Of a stretch of DNA of 64,000 nt, positions 32,530 through 41,869 are shown piece by piece. The stretch covers positions 234,457-298,456 of the forward strand of contig NZ_JARXYZ010000006.1 in assembly GCF_029894125.1 (NCBI RefSeq), read 5' to 3'. The position numbers were made by a program, and so were the translations under genes. Below the pieces are notes generated by a model, which ran no database searches, was not told where the DNA came from, and saw only the letters and a program-made list of their open reading frames with translations. The stretch comes from Kitasatospora sp. MAA19 (GTDB lineage Bacteria > Actinomycetota > Actinomycetes > Streptomycetales > Streptomycetaceae). The first letter of the stretch is position 1. Each line of letters begins with the position of its first letter.

Positions 32530-33402
32530 ATGCTGATCCGCCTGACAGGCCTTGTGACGATCGAGCACGACCACGGCGCCCCGCAGCACCTGTCCAGCGC
32601 CCAGGCCCAGGTGGCGTTCGCCCGCCTGGTCCTGGAACGCTCCGCCGGCACCAGCCGCGACCAGCTGGCCGACACCATCTGGCCCGACGGACTGCCCGAC
32701 ACCTGGGCCTCCGCGCTGCGCAGCGTGGTCTCCCGGGTGCGGGCCTTCGTCGCCGCGCCCGGCCAGGGCCCGGGCGCCACCCCGCTGATCGCCCAGGGCG
32801 GGCGCTACGTCCTGCGGCTGCCGGCGGACGCGGCGGTGGACCTGGAGGCCGCCGCCGGCGCGGTCGGGGAGGCCGGGGAGGCGTATGGGGCCCGCTCCTA
32901 CGCGGTGGCCCAGCAGCTGGCCGCCGGCGCCATCGCCAACCTGCGCGGGGCGTTCCTGCCCGACCACGAGGGCGAGTGGGCGGGCGGGGTGCGCGAGCAC
33001 GTGGAGGAGCTGCGGATGTCGGCGCTGGAGACGGCGAGCCTGTCGGCGTCCGCGCTCGGCGAGGAGCACCACGCGCTGCGCTGGGCCGACGAGGCGGTGC
33101 GCCGGGCCCCGTTCCGCGAGAGTGCCTACCGCTGCCGCATGGAGGCGCTGGCGGCGGCCGGCAACCGGGCGGAGGCGCTGCGCTGCTACCAGCAGCTGCG
33201 CCACGTCCTCGCGGAGGAGCTGGGCATCGACCCGGCCGCCGAGACCCAGGAGCTCTACCTCTCCCTGCTGCGCTCCCCCGCCCCCGTCGCGCCCGCGCCG
33301 GCGGTGGTGCGCCCGGTGGACCCGGTGCTGATGGGCATCTTCGAGCCGCTGGCGCTGGCCCGCCTGGCCCGGCCGGTCGGGCCGCCGGTGCGCGCCGCCT
33401 GA
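32530..33402 (+). CDS. SARP-family transcriptional activator
   Basis: 290 aa, the size of RedD/ActII-ORF4-type activators. An OmpR-like winged helix is at residues 1-95 (LIRLTGLVTIEHDHGAPQHL; LADTIWPDGLPDTWASALRS) and a bacterial transcriptional activation (BTAD) domain follows (GEEHHALRWADEAVRRAPFR; YQQLRHVLAEELGIDPAAET). No ATPase domain. ATG 32530 has GGGGA eight bases upstream. Divergent from the oxoamine synthase operon, which it most likely activates through direct repeats in the 0.64-kb intergenic region. Confidence 0.92.
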   Translation: MLIRLTGLVTIEHDHGAPQHLSSAQAQVAFARLVLERSAGTSRDQLADTIWPDGLPDTWASALRSVVSRVRAFVAAPGQGPGATPLIAQGGRYVLRLPADAAVDLEAAAGAVGEAGEAYGARSYAVAQQLAAGAIANLRGAFLPDHEGEWAGGVREHVEELRMSALETASLSASALGEEHHALRWADEAVRRAPFRESAYRCRMEALAAAGNRAEALRCYQQLRHVLAEELGIDPAAETQELYLSLLRSPAPVAPAPAVVRPVDPVLMGIFEPLALARLARPVGPPVRAA

Positions 33403-33677
33403 GGAGCGGGCCCCCGGGGGGCCGGCGCGGCGGGCGGCCCCGGGTCGAGCGGGCCGCCCGCCCTCGCCCCTGCGGGCGGTGGCCGCATGCAGGCGGTGGC
33501 CGGGGGGCGCGGGGGTGCGGGAGGGGGCGCGGGCGCGGCGGCGGGCGGGGTGCGCGTGTTGCGGAGGTGTTGCGGTGGGCGTGGCGGGCGGCCTGCCCGT
33601 AGTAGCGTCGGGCGCGAAGTCGCGCGCGTGGCGCGGCTTTTCACCGAACCGGGACGGGGGCCGAGCGTTGGGAAGGG

Positions 33678-34034
33678 GTGGTGGGTGTGGGACGGGCACG
33701 CGTGGCGGCGCGGGTGATCGTGCACCCTGGTGTGGAGGACCTGAGCGTCCAGCAGGTGCTGGAGGCGCTCGCGGACCCGGCCCGCAGATCGGTGGTGCGC
33801 CGGCTCGCCCACGCCGGCGCCGACCTGAGCTGCGGCTCCTTCGACCTGCCGATCTCCCGTTCCACCTCCACCCACCACTTCAACGTACTGCGCCAGGCCG
33901 GGCTGCTGCGCCAGTACTACGTCGGCACCACCAAGATGAACGCGCTGCGCGCCGAGGAGCTGGAGGGGCGCTTCCCGGGCCTGCTGTCGGCGGTGGTCTC
34001 CGCCGCCGACGCCGAGGCCCGGCAGGCGACCTGA
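33678..34034 (+). CDS. ArsR-family winged-helix regulator
   Basis: About 118 aa. Helix-turn-helix VQQVLEALADPARRSVVRRL, then SRSTSTHHFNVLRQAGLLRQ with the diagnostic STHHFNVLR recognition helix. No Cys metal site is evident in the ArsR positions, so it may sense a small molecule or redox state. The start is uncertain: GTG 33678 follows AAGGGG, while a later GTG at 33717 would remove a non-conserved extension. Convergent with the quinone-oxidoreductase gene. Confidence 0.82.
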   Translation: MVGVGRARVAARVIVHPGVEDLSVQQVLEALADPARRSVVRRLAHAGADLSCGSFDLPISRSTSTHHFNVLRQAGLLRQYYVGTTKMNALRAEELEGRFPGLLSAVVSAADAEARQAT

Positions 34035-34090
34035 CGGCCCTTCGGCCTTGTCGGCGCCGGCCGTCCGGCCGGCCGGTGCGGCGGGGCGGG

Positions 34091-35086
34091 TCAGTTCTCG
34101 ACGGTGAGGACGATCTTGCCGACCTGGGTGCCGGCCTCCAGGTAGCGGTGGGCCTCGGCGACGGCGTCCAGGCCCTCGAAGACCCGGTCGACGGCGGGGG
34201 TGAAGGAGCCGTCCGCCAGCCCGGCGCTGACGAAGGCGTGCGCGCGGCGCAGCCGTTCGCCGTCGCGGGTGACGTCGTGCAGGGAGTAGAAGCGGCTGGT
34301 GACGGGGGCGAAGGTGTCCTGGCCGGGCAGGGGTGTGTCGCGGGGGTCGAGGCGGCCGTAGACGATCAGGTGCCCGCCGGGGGCGAGGGTGCGGGCCAGG
34401 GTCAGGACTCCGGGGCCGGCGACGGGGTCGAGGACGGTGCGTACGCCGGTGCCGCCGGTGATGTCGTGGACGCGGGCCACCAGGTCCTCCTCGCCGGTGA
34501 CGACGACGTCGGCGGCGCCGGCGTCCAGGAGTTGCCGCTTCTTGGCGCGGGTGCGGGTGGTGGCGATGGGGACGGCGCCCAGGCGGCGGGCGGTGCGGAT
34601 GGCGGCCAAGCCGACGCCGGAGGCGGCGGCGGTGAGCAGGACGTGGTCACCGGGGCGCAGGTGGCCGTCCTCGGCGAGGGCGCCGTAGGCGGTCAGGTAG
34701 GGCATCCACACGGCCGCGCCCTGCACGTCGGTGAGGCCGGCCGGGTGGTGGACGACGGCGCGGGCGGGCACGAGGGCGTGGGTGCGGTAGACGCCGTAGT
34801 CGTTCTGGGAGAAGGCCGGGACGGTGTCGACCCGGTCGCCGACGGCGAAGCCGGTGACGCCTTCGCCCAGGGCGTCCACGGTGCCGACGGCCTCGTAGCC
34901 GGGGGTGGCGGGCAGCTTCGGCTCCTCCAGGTAGGTGCCGGAGCGGAAGAGGGCCTCGGCGCGGTTGAGGCCGATCGCGCTGACGCGGATGCGCAGTTCG
35001 CCGGGTCCGGGCACGGGTACGGCGGCGGGTCGCACGGTCAGGACCTCCGGTCCTCCGGTGCGGTCGAAGACGACGGCCCTGGGCAT
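34091..35086 (-). CDS. Zinc-independent MDR/quinone oxidoreductase
   Basis: 331 aa medium-chain dehydrogenase/reductase. A GroES-like domain (RVSAIGLNRAEALFRSGTY) is followed by an NADPH Rossmann domain (HVLLTAAASGVGLAAIRTAR). It lacks the zinc-binding Cys/His set, so it is of the quinone oxidoreductase (QOR) type that reduces quinones or enones. Start ATG 35086. The 462 bases after it toward the LysR gene (35087-35548) show nothing recognisable. Confidence 0.88.
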   Translation of the reverse strand: MPRAVVFDRTGGPEVLTVRPAAVPVPGPGELRIRVSAIGLNRAEALFRSGTYLEEPKLPATPGYEAVGTVDALGEGVTGFAVGDRVDTVPAFSQNDYGVYRTHALVPARAVVHHPAGLTDVQGAAVWMPYLTAYGALAEDGHLRPGDHVLLTAAASGVGLAAIRTARRLGAVPIATTRTRAKKRQLLDAGAADVVVTGEEDLVARVHDITGGTGVRTVLDPVAGPGVLTLARTLAPGGHLIVYGRLDPRDTPLPGQDTFAPVTSRFYSLHDVTRDGERLRRAHAFVSAGLADGSFTPAVDRVFEGLDAVAEAHRYLEAGTQVGKIVLTVEN

Positions 35087-35548
35087 GGCGCAACTCCCCT
35101 GTCACGGACGGCCGGTGGCGGCCTCGGCGTGCGGTGTGGGCCTCCACGAAACCCGCTGTACGGGGAACTGTCAAACTTCGACGATTCTCGGAATAGTGGG
35201 CCCTCGGGCGGGGTTGCAGGTGAGTTGAGCGCTCGTCAGGTGCGGACTCGGTGCGGGGTCACCAGGTGGCGCCGCCGCCTTGGCGGGTGGTGGCGTCCCG
35301 TCCTCGGCCTTGGAGACCGCACCCGCGAGCGGTACCCGCCCCCCGCTGCCGGAGCGCGTCGCGGGGCCGCTCCCGTGGCGGTCGTGATCAGCGCTTCCGG
35401 CAAGGCCACTGCGGCCCCCGTGCCCAGCAACTCTCCGTTCGATCCGGGAGGGGAACATGGCACCGGTGCGTGTTGACGCGGCAGAGCACGCGGTGGCCTC
35501 GTAGCGGACGGCGGCATCGGTGACTGACCGGCGCTTTTGACGCACGCC

Positions 35549-36445
35549 CTAGCCAGGGGTCCCGGCCGCCTCCCTCAGGAGGGCCTCGAAAGCCGCCACC
35601 GCCGGCGGCAGTCGCCGGCCCCGCCGGGTGGCGGTGTAGACGTGCCGCACCGGGGTGTCGTCCGGGTGCAGGGGGATGAGGGCGAGGTCGGGGCGGGCGG
35701 CGCGGGCGGCCAGGGAGGGGATGAGGGTGGGGCCCAGTCCTGCTGCGACCAGGCCGAGTTTGGCGGTCCAGGCGGCGACCGCGTACTCGATGCGGGGTTG
35801 GAAGCCGCTGCGGAGGCAGGCGGCGAGGAGGGTGCTCTCGGCGTTGCGGCGGGCGGCGATCCAGGGTTCGTCGGCGAGTTCGGCCAGCCGCAGGCGGCGG
35901 CGCCGGGCGAGGCGGTGGCCGCGCGGGAGGGCGACCAGCACCGGGTCATCCAGCAGCAGCCGGTAGTCGAACTGCTCGGTTTCATCGGCGGGTTCGGTGT
36001 ACGAGGCGATCAGGGCGAGGTCGATCGCACCGCCGCTCAGCAGGTCCAGCAGGTGCGCGGAGAGTCCCTCGGTGAGGCTGACCGCGACGTCCGGGTGGGC
36101 GGCGCGGAAGGCCGCAAGGGCGCCGGGGACGAGGGCGGCGTTGGCGCTGTCGAAGGCGCCGACCCGCAGCCGCCCGGCGGTGAGGTCGGTGAGCGCGGCG
36201 AGGTCGCGCCGGGTGGTGTCGAGCCGTTCCAGGATCGCCTCGGCGTGCGGCAGCAGTGCGCGGCCGTGCTCGGTCAGCCGCACCCCGCGGGCCAGCCGGT
36301 CGAACAGTGGTGTGCCCAGCTCGCCTTCCAGGGTGGCGATCTGCCGGGAGATCGCGGACTGGGTGAAGCCCAGCCGCTCCCCGGCGGCGGTGAAGGAGCC
36401 CAGGTGCGCGACGGTGCGGAAGACGTCCAGCCAAGCCATGTCCAT
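35549..36445 (-). CDS. LysR-family transcriptional regulator
   Basis: 298 aa. The N-terminal winged helix spans residues 1-60 (WLDVFRTVAHLGSFTAAGER; FTQSAISRQIATLEGELG), followed by a periplasmic-binding-like effector domain (GRLRVGAFDSANAALVPGAL). Start ATG 36445; an MDM beginning leaves a second possible ATG. Divergent from the dehydrogenase gene at 36511 across 65 bases containing a palindrome, so it probably regulates that gene and itself. Confidence 0.92.
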   Translation of the reverse strand: MDMAWLDVFRTVAHLGSFTAAGERLGFTQSAISRQIATLEGELGTPLFDRLARGVRLTEHGRALLPHAEAILERLDTTRRDLAALTDLTAGRLRVGAFDSANAALVPGALAAFRAAHPDVAVSLTEGLSAHLLDLLSGGAIDLALIASYTEPADETEQFDYRLLLDDPVLVALPRGHRLARRRRLRLAELADEPWIAARRNAESTLLAACLRSGFQPRIEYAVAAWTAKLGLVAAGLGPTLIPSLAARAARPDLALIPLHPDDTPVRHVYTATRRGRRLPPAVAAFEALLREAAGTPG

Positions 36446-36448
36446 TCC

Positions 36449-36463
36449 GCATGACTATCATGC
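36449..36463. promoter_or_regulatory. LysR-type operator palindrome
   Basis: GCATGA-CTA-TCATGC is a perfect inverted repeat three bases upstream of the LysR start and 48 bases before the divergent dehydrogenase gene, matching the T-N11-A style of LysR recognition sites. Confidence 0.6.
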
Positions 36464-36510
36464 AAGACATTCGCTTGTCGCCTGTCTCGTGGCTGCCTAG
36501 CGTGGTGGCC

Positions 36511-37305
36511 ATGGAGAAGATCGCTTTTCTGGGGCTGGGCCGGATGGGCCTGCCGATGGCCCGTCGACTCGCCGCCGCCGGCCACCCGTTGACCGTCTGG
36601 AACCGCTCCCCCGGCCGCGCCGGGGGCCTCGCCGGGGCCACCGAGGCCACCACCCCGGTCGAGGCCGTGCGCGGCGCGGACGTCGTCGTCACCATGCTGT
36701 CCACCCCGGCGGCCGTCGCCGAGGTGGCCGACCGGTTCACGACGGGGCTCGCGCCGGGCGCGCTGTGGATCGACATGTCCTCGATCGGCCCGCGGGCCAC
36801 CGCCGAACTGCGCGCCCGACTTCCGTACGGCGTCGCCCTGGTGGACGCGCCGGTGATCGGCAGCGTGGGCCCGGCGGCCACCGGCGACCTGGTGGTCTTC
36901 GCGGGCGGCGAGGACGCCGACCTGGACCGCGCGCAGCCCGTCCTGGAGCGCTTGGGCCGGGTGCGGCGCTGCGGCGGCCCGGGGGCGGGTGCGGCGCTGA
37001 AGGTGGTGGTGATCGGCGCGATCGTCGCCTCCGTCACCGTCGTCGGTGAAATCCTCGCGGTGGCAGATGAGTTGGGCGTGCCGCGGGAGCAGGCGCGGGA
37101 GGTGCTGTCGGCCGGGCCGCTCGCGGGGGTGGTGGCCCGGGCGCACAGCACGGAGTCGGACTTCCCGGTCCGCCTGGCCGCCAAGGACCTCGCCCTGGCG
37201 GGCGGCGGACCGGTGCTGTCGGCGGCCCGCGAGGTGCTGCTGGCGGACCCGTCGATCGCCGAGCAGGACCTGTCGGCGGTGGTGGACGCCCTGCGGCGGG
37301 GGTAG
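36511..37305 (+). CDS. NAD(P)-dependent beta-hydroxyacid dehydrogenase-like protein
   Basis: 264 aa of the 3-hydroxyisobutyrate dehydrogenase/imine reductase superfamily. N-terminal Rossmann motif AFLGLGRMGLPMARRL, substrate motif DAPVIGSVGPAATGDLVVFA, and LKVVVIGAIV where the family has its catalytic Lys. The all-helical C-terminal domain is complete. Divergent from a LysR regulator. Substrate unknown; reduction of a small hydroxyacid aldehyde or imine is typical. Confidence 0.85.
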   Translation: MEKIAFLGLGRMGLPMARRLAAAGHPLTVWNRSPGRAGGLAGATEATTPVEAVRGADVVVTMLSTPAAVAEVADRFTTGLAPGALWIDMSSIGPRATAELRARLPYGVALVDAPVIGSVGPAATGDLVVFAGGEDADLDRAQPVLERLGRVRRCGGPGAGAALKVVVIGAIVASVTVVGEILAVADELGVPREQAREVLSAGPLAGVVARAHSTESDFPVRLAAKDLALAGGGPVLSAAREVLLADPSIAEQDLSAVVDALRRG

Positions 37306-37409
37306 GCCCGCCGCAGGGTTCAGGTGCCGGGCAGGTCCTGGCCGGCCTCGTGGTGGACGTGGATGTCGCCGTGCATCGCGGTGTACACGGTGCCGTGGCC
37401 GCCCGCGGT

Positions 37410-38100
37410 GTTGTTCCGGGTGGATCCCGGGGGCTCGGATTGGACACCTGGCTCGCCGCGAACCGCTCCCGCTACGAGATCAAACCGTTCCTCGACTGGG
37501 CCGCCCGACGCGGCCTCACCGCCCCGCACACGGTCGCCGCGCCACCCACCGCCACCTCCGCCGCGGTCCTCACGGAGGAAGAACGCTGGCAACAGCTCCG
37601 CCGCTGCCCCACCGACACCGCCCTACCGCTGGAGGTCCGCGTCGCCGGCTCCCCCGTCCTCCTCTACGGCATCCCCGGCGAACGCCTGCGACACCTGACC
37701 ACCGACCAGATCCACGGCACCAATGGGAAAGACGTTCCTCCGGCTCGGCCAAGCGAGACTGTGGATCCCACCCCGCCTGGCCGAACTCCTTCACCAACCT
37801 TGCCGACGCGCCACGCCAGCGCTCTGCCCTGGTCCGAACCCTCACCGGCCAAACCCCGTGGCTGTTCCCCGGCGTCGTGCCTGGTCACCCACTCAGCCGC
37901 AAAGCGTTCAACGACCGGCTCGTACGTCAGGGCGTCCATACCAGAGCGGCGCGCACCGCAGCCCTGATCGCCCTCGCCACCGACCTGCCCGCACCAGTGC
38001 TGGCCGACCTCCTCGACGTCCACATCCACACCGCACTGAAGTGGGCCCGTCACGCTCAACGCGACTGGACCACCTACCTCACCCGCGCGTGCCGCCGGCC
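37410..38100 (+). pseudogene. Frameshifted site-specific recombinase-like gene
   Basis: Three consecutive frames join to give one recombinase-like protein: TWLAANRSRYEIKPFLDWAA, then FLRLGQARLWIPPRLAELL, then WLFPGVVPGHPLSRKAFNDR and GVHTRAARTAALIALATDLP followed by VLADLLDVHIHTALKWARHA. These are typical of Streptomyces tyrosine-recombinase-like proteins. At least two frameshifts make it non-functional. It precedes an IS5 relic. Confidence 0.6.
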
Positions 38101-38179
38101 TCGCCGACACTGCGGAACCAGGTCGGCCATGAACGTCAGCCTCCTCTGGCGGCCGGGCCGTTCAGTCCGGGAAGGAAGC

Positions 38180-38814
38180 GGGCTTGACGCGATGCACTTG
38201 AGCGCTTCGATCGGGAACCGTCGCCAGTGGAACGAGGCCGGGGTCTGCAGCGCCTGCACGAGATGCTGCTGGCCGAACTGCGGGCGGCCGGCATCCTGGA
38301 TCTGTCCCGGGCGTCGGTCGACTCGAGCCATCTGCGGGCGATGAGAGGTGGTGCGGCCACCGGCCCGTCCCCGGTGGACCGGGGCAAGACCGGCAGCAAG
38401 CACCACGTGATCGTCGAGGCCCACGGCATCCCGCTGGCCGCCACGCTGACCGGCGGCAACCGCAACGACGTGACCCAACTGATCCCACTGATCCGAGCCG
38501 TCCCGCCGATCCGAGGCAAACGCGGCCAACCGCTGCGCCGCCCGAAGCACCTCTACGCCGACCGCGGCTACGACCACGAGAGCTACCGCGACCAGGCCCG
38601 GCGGTTCGAAATCACCCCGCACACCGCCCGACGCGGCACCGAACGCGGCTCCGGACTCGGCGTACACCGCTGGATCGTGGAAGGCGCCATCGCACTACTG
38701 CACTGGTTCCGCCGCCTACGCATCCGCTGGGAGATCCGCGACGACATCCACCAGGCCTTCATCACACTCGGTTGTGCCGTCATCTGCTGGCGACGACTGA
38801 GGACCCCGCACTGA
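38180..38814 (+). pseudogene. IS5-family transposase, 5' truncated and frameshifted
   Basis: From 38227 the frame gives RLHEMLLAELRAAGILDLSR, ASVDSSHLRA (first Asp), HLYADRGYDHESYRD (second Asp) and GVHRWIVEGAIALLHWFRRL (Glu), so the DDE core is readable. The preceding NRRQWNEAGV is in another frame and the first 100 or so residues of the family are absent. Some IS5 members use programmed frameshifting, but the missing N-terminus indicates decay. The stop codon lies within a 13-bp repeat shared with the RCC1 gene end. Confidence 0.8.
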
Positions 38815-38823
38815 TTCCAGTCC
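38811..38823. repeat. 13-bp direct repeat, left copy
   Basis: CTGATTCCAGTCC spans the IS5 transposase stop codon and recurs exactly at 39791-39803 spanning the RCC1-gene stop codon. Confidence 0.9.
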
Positions 38824-38876
38824 AAAGTAAGGTGGACTTCCATGTCTCGAACTCGCGCCAAGCACAAGGAGGCGGA

Positions 38877-39794
38877 ATGCTCGCCAACTCGTCGGCGCTG
38901 GCGGCCGGAAGGCGTCATTCGGTCGGACGGCGCTGGGACGGAACCGTTCTCGCCGTGGGCAATACCGCAGCCGCTGAATGTCGTGTCGAGCGATGGGAAG
39001 ACGTCGTCGCGGTGGCAGCTGGCAACGTCCATACCGCGACGAACACGGGCAGGTCTCATACGGTGGGACTCCGGTCGGACGGCACGGTGCTGGCAACGGG
39101 GTGGAATGGCGATGGGCAATGCGATGTCGCCGGATGGCGAGGCGTCACGGCCGTGGCCGCAGGCTGGCGCCGCACGCTCGGGCTACTCGCGAATGGCCGC
39201 GTGCTAGCAGTTGGCCGGAGTTCGGAAGGACAGTGCGACGTGCAGTCCTGGCGCGAGATGGTCGTCCTCTCGTGTGGTGACTGGCACTCGGTCGGTGTCC
39301 GGTCGGACGGTTCCGCACTGGCCGCGGGGAACAACCGACGACGGCAGTGTGCCGTTGAAGGGTGGCGTGACCTGGCCGCCATTTCGGCCGGGTATCTCCA
39401 TACCGTCGGCCTCGGAGCCGACGGACGGGCAGTAGCGACCGGAGACCGGGCAACTGGGGCGTGCGAGGTCGATGAGTGGGAAGACGTGGTGGCGCTCGAC
39501 GCGGGCAGCCACCACACCGTCGGAGTCACTGCGTCCGGACGGGTCCTCGCAACGGGAGACAACAGCTTCGGACAGTGCGAAGTCGGCGATTGGCGCGACA
39601 TTGTCGCCGTGGCGGCCGGTTCAACGCACACCCTTGGCCTGCGTGCCAACGGCACAGTCGTGACCGCAGGGAACAATGCCGACAGACAGTGCGAAGTCGA
39701 TGCCTGGTCCGGAGTCCAGCTTCCACAGGCCTCCGGGCCGCGCCGACGCGAACTCACATGCCGTCATTCCCGAGCCCCAGAGACCTCATTCTGA
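38877..39794 (+). CDS. RCC1-repeat beta-propeller protein
   Basis: 305 aa made of about six RCC1-like repeats of roughly 40-50 residues, each with a form of HTVGLRSDGTVLATGWN and GQCDV..W, ending in a non-repeat basic tail. Bacterial proteins of this type are seven-bladed propellers of unknown partner. ATG 38877 follows AAGGAGG. Codon usage has more A/T at third positions than neighbouring genes. No signal peptide. It sits between two transposase relics and its end coincides with a 13-bp direct repeat, suggesting that the gene arrived as an insert. Confidence 0.82.
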   Translation: MLANSSALAAGRRHSVGRRWDGTVLAVGNTAAAECRVERWEDVVAVAAGNVHTATNTGRSHTVGLRSDGTVLATGWNGDGQCDVAGWRGVTAVAAGWRRTLGLLANGRVLAVGRSSEGQCDVQSWREMVVLSCGDWHSVGVRSDGSALAAGNNRRRQCAVEGWRDLAAISAGYLHTVGLGADGRAVATGDRATGACEVDEWEDVVALDAGSHHTVGVTASGRVLATGDNSFGQCEVGDWRDIVAVAAGSTHTLGLRANGTVVTAGNNADRQCEVDAWSGVQLPQASGPRRRELTCRHSRAPETSF

Positions 39795-39803
39795 TTCCAG
39801 TCC
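39791..39803. repeat. 13-bp direct repeat, right copy
   Basis: Exact copy of 38811-38823. Together the copies bracket a 967-base segment holding the RCC1-repeat gene. Confidence 0.9.
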
Positions 39804-39812
39804 TAAGACCAG

Positions 39813-39962
39813 CCCGCCGTCCTCGGCCCGGTCCTCAACGCCGTCGCCCTGTGGAACACCCGCTACCCGGACGCCGCCCTCGCCCGGCTCCGCACCGAGG
39901 GCCACGACGTCAAGGACTTCCGGGACCCCGGCGCCATCGAGGACGACGCCGACGAAGGCTGA
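39813..39962 (+). pseudogene. Tn3-family transposase C-terminal relic
   Basis: PAVLGPVLNAVALWNTRYPD and the following AALARLRTEGHDVKD match the C-terminal end of Tn3-like transposases (LNAVxLWNTxYxxAA). Only 49 codons remain, and the usual end (LSPLxxxHIN) is replaced by an acidic tail. Confidence 0.65.
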
Positions 39963-40046
39963 GCGCCGGTCAGTACCCGTTTCCGAGCCTGGCCGGCGGC
40001 TTTCGGTCCTTGGAGGTGCTGGGCGGCCGGGAGCTTCACCTATGTG

Positions 40047-41363
40047 TCATCGAGGTACCGCTCGGCCGTCTGCCTCGGTGCCGCCGTCGGCGAGCAGATC
40101 GTCCGGAGCCAGGGAGCGGATGCGCGGTATCGGTGAGGGGAGCAGCCAGAGCAGCGACAGCGCTCCTCCGACGGCAGCGGTGATCAGGGTGGTCCTGAGT
40201 CCGATGTGGGTGGCGAGCATGCCCCCGGTGATGGCGCCGATGGAGCGTATGCCGTAGTTGACCGTGCTGTAGGCGCCGGCCACGCGACTGCGCATGCCGT
40301 CCGGTATCACCGCGGCTTGCAGGGAGTTGAGGTTGACGTCGAACAGCATCACGCCGATTCCGGCGAGGAACTCCGCAACGCCCAGGGCGCCTGCGCGGGC
40401 CCATGTGGGGCCGCTCGCGGTGGCGGCGATGGCGATGGGGGCCGGGAAGAGTACGGCGCCTGCCGCGATGCCGCGTCCCACGCCGATCCGTCGCGAGATC
40501 TTCGGGGCTATCACCGCGCCCGCGAGAGCTCCGGTTGATCCGATTCCGAATGCCAGTCCGATGGTCCCTGCGGACAGGCCGAGCACCCGGTCGGCGAACA
40601 GGACGGTCAAGCCGGTGCCTGACACGAAAGTGAAGAAGTTGACGGTCGTCGCGCAGCCGAGGCTCGCCCGCAGGACCGGGTGACGGACGACGAAGACCAG
40701 CCCCTCTCCGGCCCGCCGCAGCAGCGAGGGTCCTGCCGTCTCACCGTCGGCGATGGCTGGTTCGTCGACCCGGATCGGCCCGAGCAGGGCGGCCGAGGCC
40801 AGGAAGGACAGGGCATCGGCGATCACGGCGACGGGCGCGGTCAGGGCCTGGACGAGTGCGCCGCCCACCGCGGGGCCGAGGACAAAGGAAGCGGATCGGC
40901 TGGCGCCGAGCTTGCTGTTCGCGTCGACGTAGGACGAGCGTGGTACGAGGTGGGCGAAGAAGGGCGGATAGGCGGTGTTGAACAGCACCGCCGCGGCGCC
41001 GGTCAGCACCGCCACGGCATACAACTGGAGAAGCGTCACGGTGCCCAACAGGTATGCGGCGGGCAGGGTGAGCAGCACGCACGCGCGTATCAGATCGGCG
41101 AGGATCATCAGGCGGCGCTTGTGGACGCGGTGGTCGACCCAGGCGCCCAGCACGATGGCGAGGAGATTCGGGGCCCAGGCAAGCGCGGTCAGCCACGCGA
41201 CCTGGCCGGCCGAGGCGTGCAGCGCCGCCACGGCGATCAGGGGTAACGCCAGTTCGGAGATCCGGTCGCCGAACTGCGAAACCGACTGCCCGGCCCAGAA
41301 GCGGACGAAGCGCCGATCCCGCCACAGTGATAGCGAAGGGGCCGTGTCCTGGGGGGAGTTCAC
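40047..41363 (-). CDS. MFS transporter, EntS-like exporter
   Basis: 438 aa with about 12 transmembrane helices; N-terminal WRDRRFVRFWAGQSVSQFGD and DHRVHKRRLMILAD carry the MFS loop 2-3 motif. Family members export siderophores and macrolides or act as general drug exporters. GTG 41363 is favoured because the conserved N-terminus begins there; the same frame continues upstream through a truncated copy of the 44.4-kb gene, which is not part of MFS proteins. No dedicated partner gene adjoins it. Confidence 0.85.
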   Translation of the reverse strand: MNSPQDTAPSLSLWRDRRFVRFWAGQSVSQFGDRISELALPLIAVAALHASAGQVAWLTALAWAPNLLAIVLGAWVDHRVHKRRLMILADLIRACVLLTLPAAYLLGTVTLLQLYAVAVLTGAAAVLFNTAYPPFFAHLVPRSSYVDANSKLGASRSASFVLGPAVGGALVQALTAPVAVIADALSFLASAALLGPIRVDEPAIADGETAGPSLLRRAGEGLVFVVRHPVLRASLGCATTVNFFTFVSGTGLTVLFADRVLGLSAGTIGLAFGIGSTGALAGAVIAPKISRRIGVGRGIAAGAVLFPAPIAIAATASGPTWARAGALGVAEFLAGIGVMLFDVNLNSLQAAVIPDGMRSRVAGAYSTVNYGIRSIGAITGGMLATHIGLRTTLITAAVGGALSLLWLLPSPIPRIRSLAPDDLLADGGTEADGRAVPR

Positions 41364-41449
41364 GCCGTGTCGCCCGTCCGCTCCTGGGCGGCCTCCGGCA
41401 GGACGTAGCGCAGCAGCCGGACGCCACGGCTGCCGCTCGGCCGCTGTCG

Positions 41450-41640
41450 GCAGCGGCGAGATCGGGTGGGCGTGGACGTCGACGAAGGCGATCGCGCGCA
41501 GCGTGCCGACGTCGGTGAGCCGTTGGGCGATGCGGGCGGTGGCCTCGTGGGCGAAGAGGTCGGCGAGGTAGCCGGCGTGGTCGTCGTCCAGGGACAGGCG
41601 GGCCAGGCCGGCGCGCACGGCCGCCAGGGCGTCGGGACCG
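41450..41640 (-). pseudogene. Truncated copy of the 44.4-kb small gene
   Basis: The reading DALAAVRAGLARLSLDDDHA, AHEATARIAQRLTDVGTLRA and IAFVDVHAHPI is nearly identical to the C-terminal two thirds of the protein encoded at 44449-44775 on the same strand. The first third is missing and the copy is fused in frame upstream of the MFS gene. It is a recent partial duplication. Confidence 0.7.
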
Positions 41641-41869
41641 GATGTGACGGCCGGACAGGGGCCTTGGGGGAACCGGTGTGACGGCGGGTGGGCGGCGTTC
41701 GTATCCTTCGTCGGATGAGCGCCTTCGAACCGCTGTCCGAGCCGCGCGGGCCGGCCGTCCCCCCACCGGGGCCGCCAGGGACCTCCGGCTGCGGCGACCG
41801 TATCCGCCCGCGCCGGACCCCGTACCGCCTGCGCCCGCGCCCGGTGCACTCCCCCGCCGGGCGGCGCCC

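Noticed and set aside
35087..35548. Small frames between the quinone oxidoreductase and LysR genes
   Set aside because: Random-looking translation in all six frames, no ribosome sites and no homology.
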